Shown here: positions 12,952-13,078 of the stretch, piece after piece
Layout: each line of letters opens with the position of its first letter
How positions within the stretch are numbered: position 1 is the stretch's first letter
From: Christensenella sp. UBA941
Lineage (GTDB): Bacteria; Bacillota; Clostridia; Christensenellales; UBA941
DNA length: 13,078 bases
NCBI GenBank assembly: GCA_002293365.1
Contig: DBDD01000078.1
Span: 664-13,741, forward strand
Direction: 5' to 3'
The notes under the pieces: generated by a model
Database searches by the model: none
Told to the model about the DNA's origin: nothing
What the model saw: the letters and a program-made list of their open reading frames with translations, nothing else
Made by a program: the position numbers and the translations under genes

Positions 12952-13078
12952 GGGCCGGAGTAGCAAAAAACGCTCAGGCTATGCGAAAGCGGGATACACG
13001 ATTGCACCAGAGTTTCCCACAATTTTCCTCCCGATGCACCAGCCAGTTAATAAAACGTGTAAAAGGCAAATCCCAGCC
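12909..13078. other. Right-edge stretch without a recognisable gene
   Basis: No RNA gene or known domain is visible. Two frames stay open to the window end. One is on the minus strand, ending at 12974, with 34 codons reading GWDLPFTRFINWLVHREE and onward, possibly the tail of a gene beyond the window. The other is on the plus strand from 12941 and has no start codon near its beginning. The motif TACACGAT (12995-13002) with GCACCA next to it repeats elements found around the small-RNA promoter. The distal end of the cargo region may lie here or beyond. Confidence 0.4.

Noticed and set aside
12974..13078. Minus-strand frame open to the window end as a gene fragment
   Set aside because: Only 34 codons, no recognisable family, and a competing open frame on the other strand, so I did not call it as a gene.
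1..13078. tRNA or rRNA genes as an integration site
   Set aside because: I found no clover-leaf sequence or rRNA-like stretch on either strand.

Overview
The window reads as a bacterial accessory region, most likely from a Clostridia-type member of the Bacillota. The signs are strong AGGAGG-like ribosome binding sites, well-formed TTGACA/TATAAT-type promoters with 17-base spacers, intermediate GC, an Rhs protein without a PAAR module and an XhlA-like phage membrane protein. The taxon is an inference and cannot be fixed from the sequence alone.

Left edge (1-444, + strand): the front part of a VirD4/TraG-like conjugative coupling ATPase. It has an intact Walker A motif but loses its family sequence near base 395-400, exactly where a Rho-independent terminator of the opposite-strand operon begins. 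This looks like a junction between a conjugative backbone and an inserted cargo region.

Main body (about 12,000 down to 399, - strand): seven consecutive genes that look like one operon. In transcription order they are an XhlA-like coiled-coil protein with a C-terminal membrane segment; a 459-residue protein with two interrupted FN3-like domains, a Trp-containing ten-residue repeat and a cohesin-like C-terminal domain; a 174-residue protein with a second copy of that domain; an 1873-residue Rhs/YD-repeat polymorphic toxin; a secreted protein with two NTF2-immunity-like repeats; an orphan Rhs C-terminal tip; and a secreted RCC1-repeat beta-propeller. The operon ends in a terminator at 399-424. 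The Rhs protein and the orphan tip both carry DUF4329-type (JAB/MPN-like) C-terminal domains. They share a 99-base stretch with only three mismatches at the core/tip boundary, which is the arrangement expected for toxin-tip replacement by recombination.

Control region (11,908-12,088) and repressor (12,089-12,700, + strand): a CI/LexA-like self-cleaving repressor (HTH plus S24 peptidase) is transcribed away from the toxin operon. The two predicted promoters overlap at their -10 boxes, so binding of RNA polymerase or repressor should be mutually exclusive. I infer that the toxin operon is held silent by the repressor and released on damage, as in a prophage. The XhlA-like first gene would help release or export an Rhs toxin that has no signal peptide.

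Right edge (12,701-13,078): no clear long gene, but a compact transcription unit. It has a TTGAAG-17-TATAAT promoter, a perfect 19-bp inverted repeat with a 16-base loop, and an intrinsic terminator, predicting an RNA of about 106 nt. A 39-codon membrane-protein ORF starts at the edge of the hairpin and is a competing explanation.
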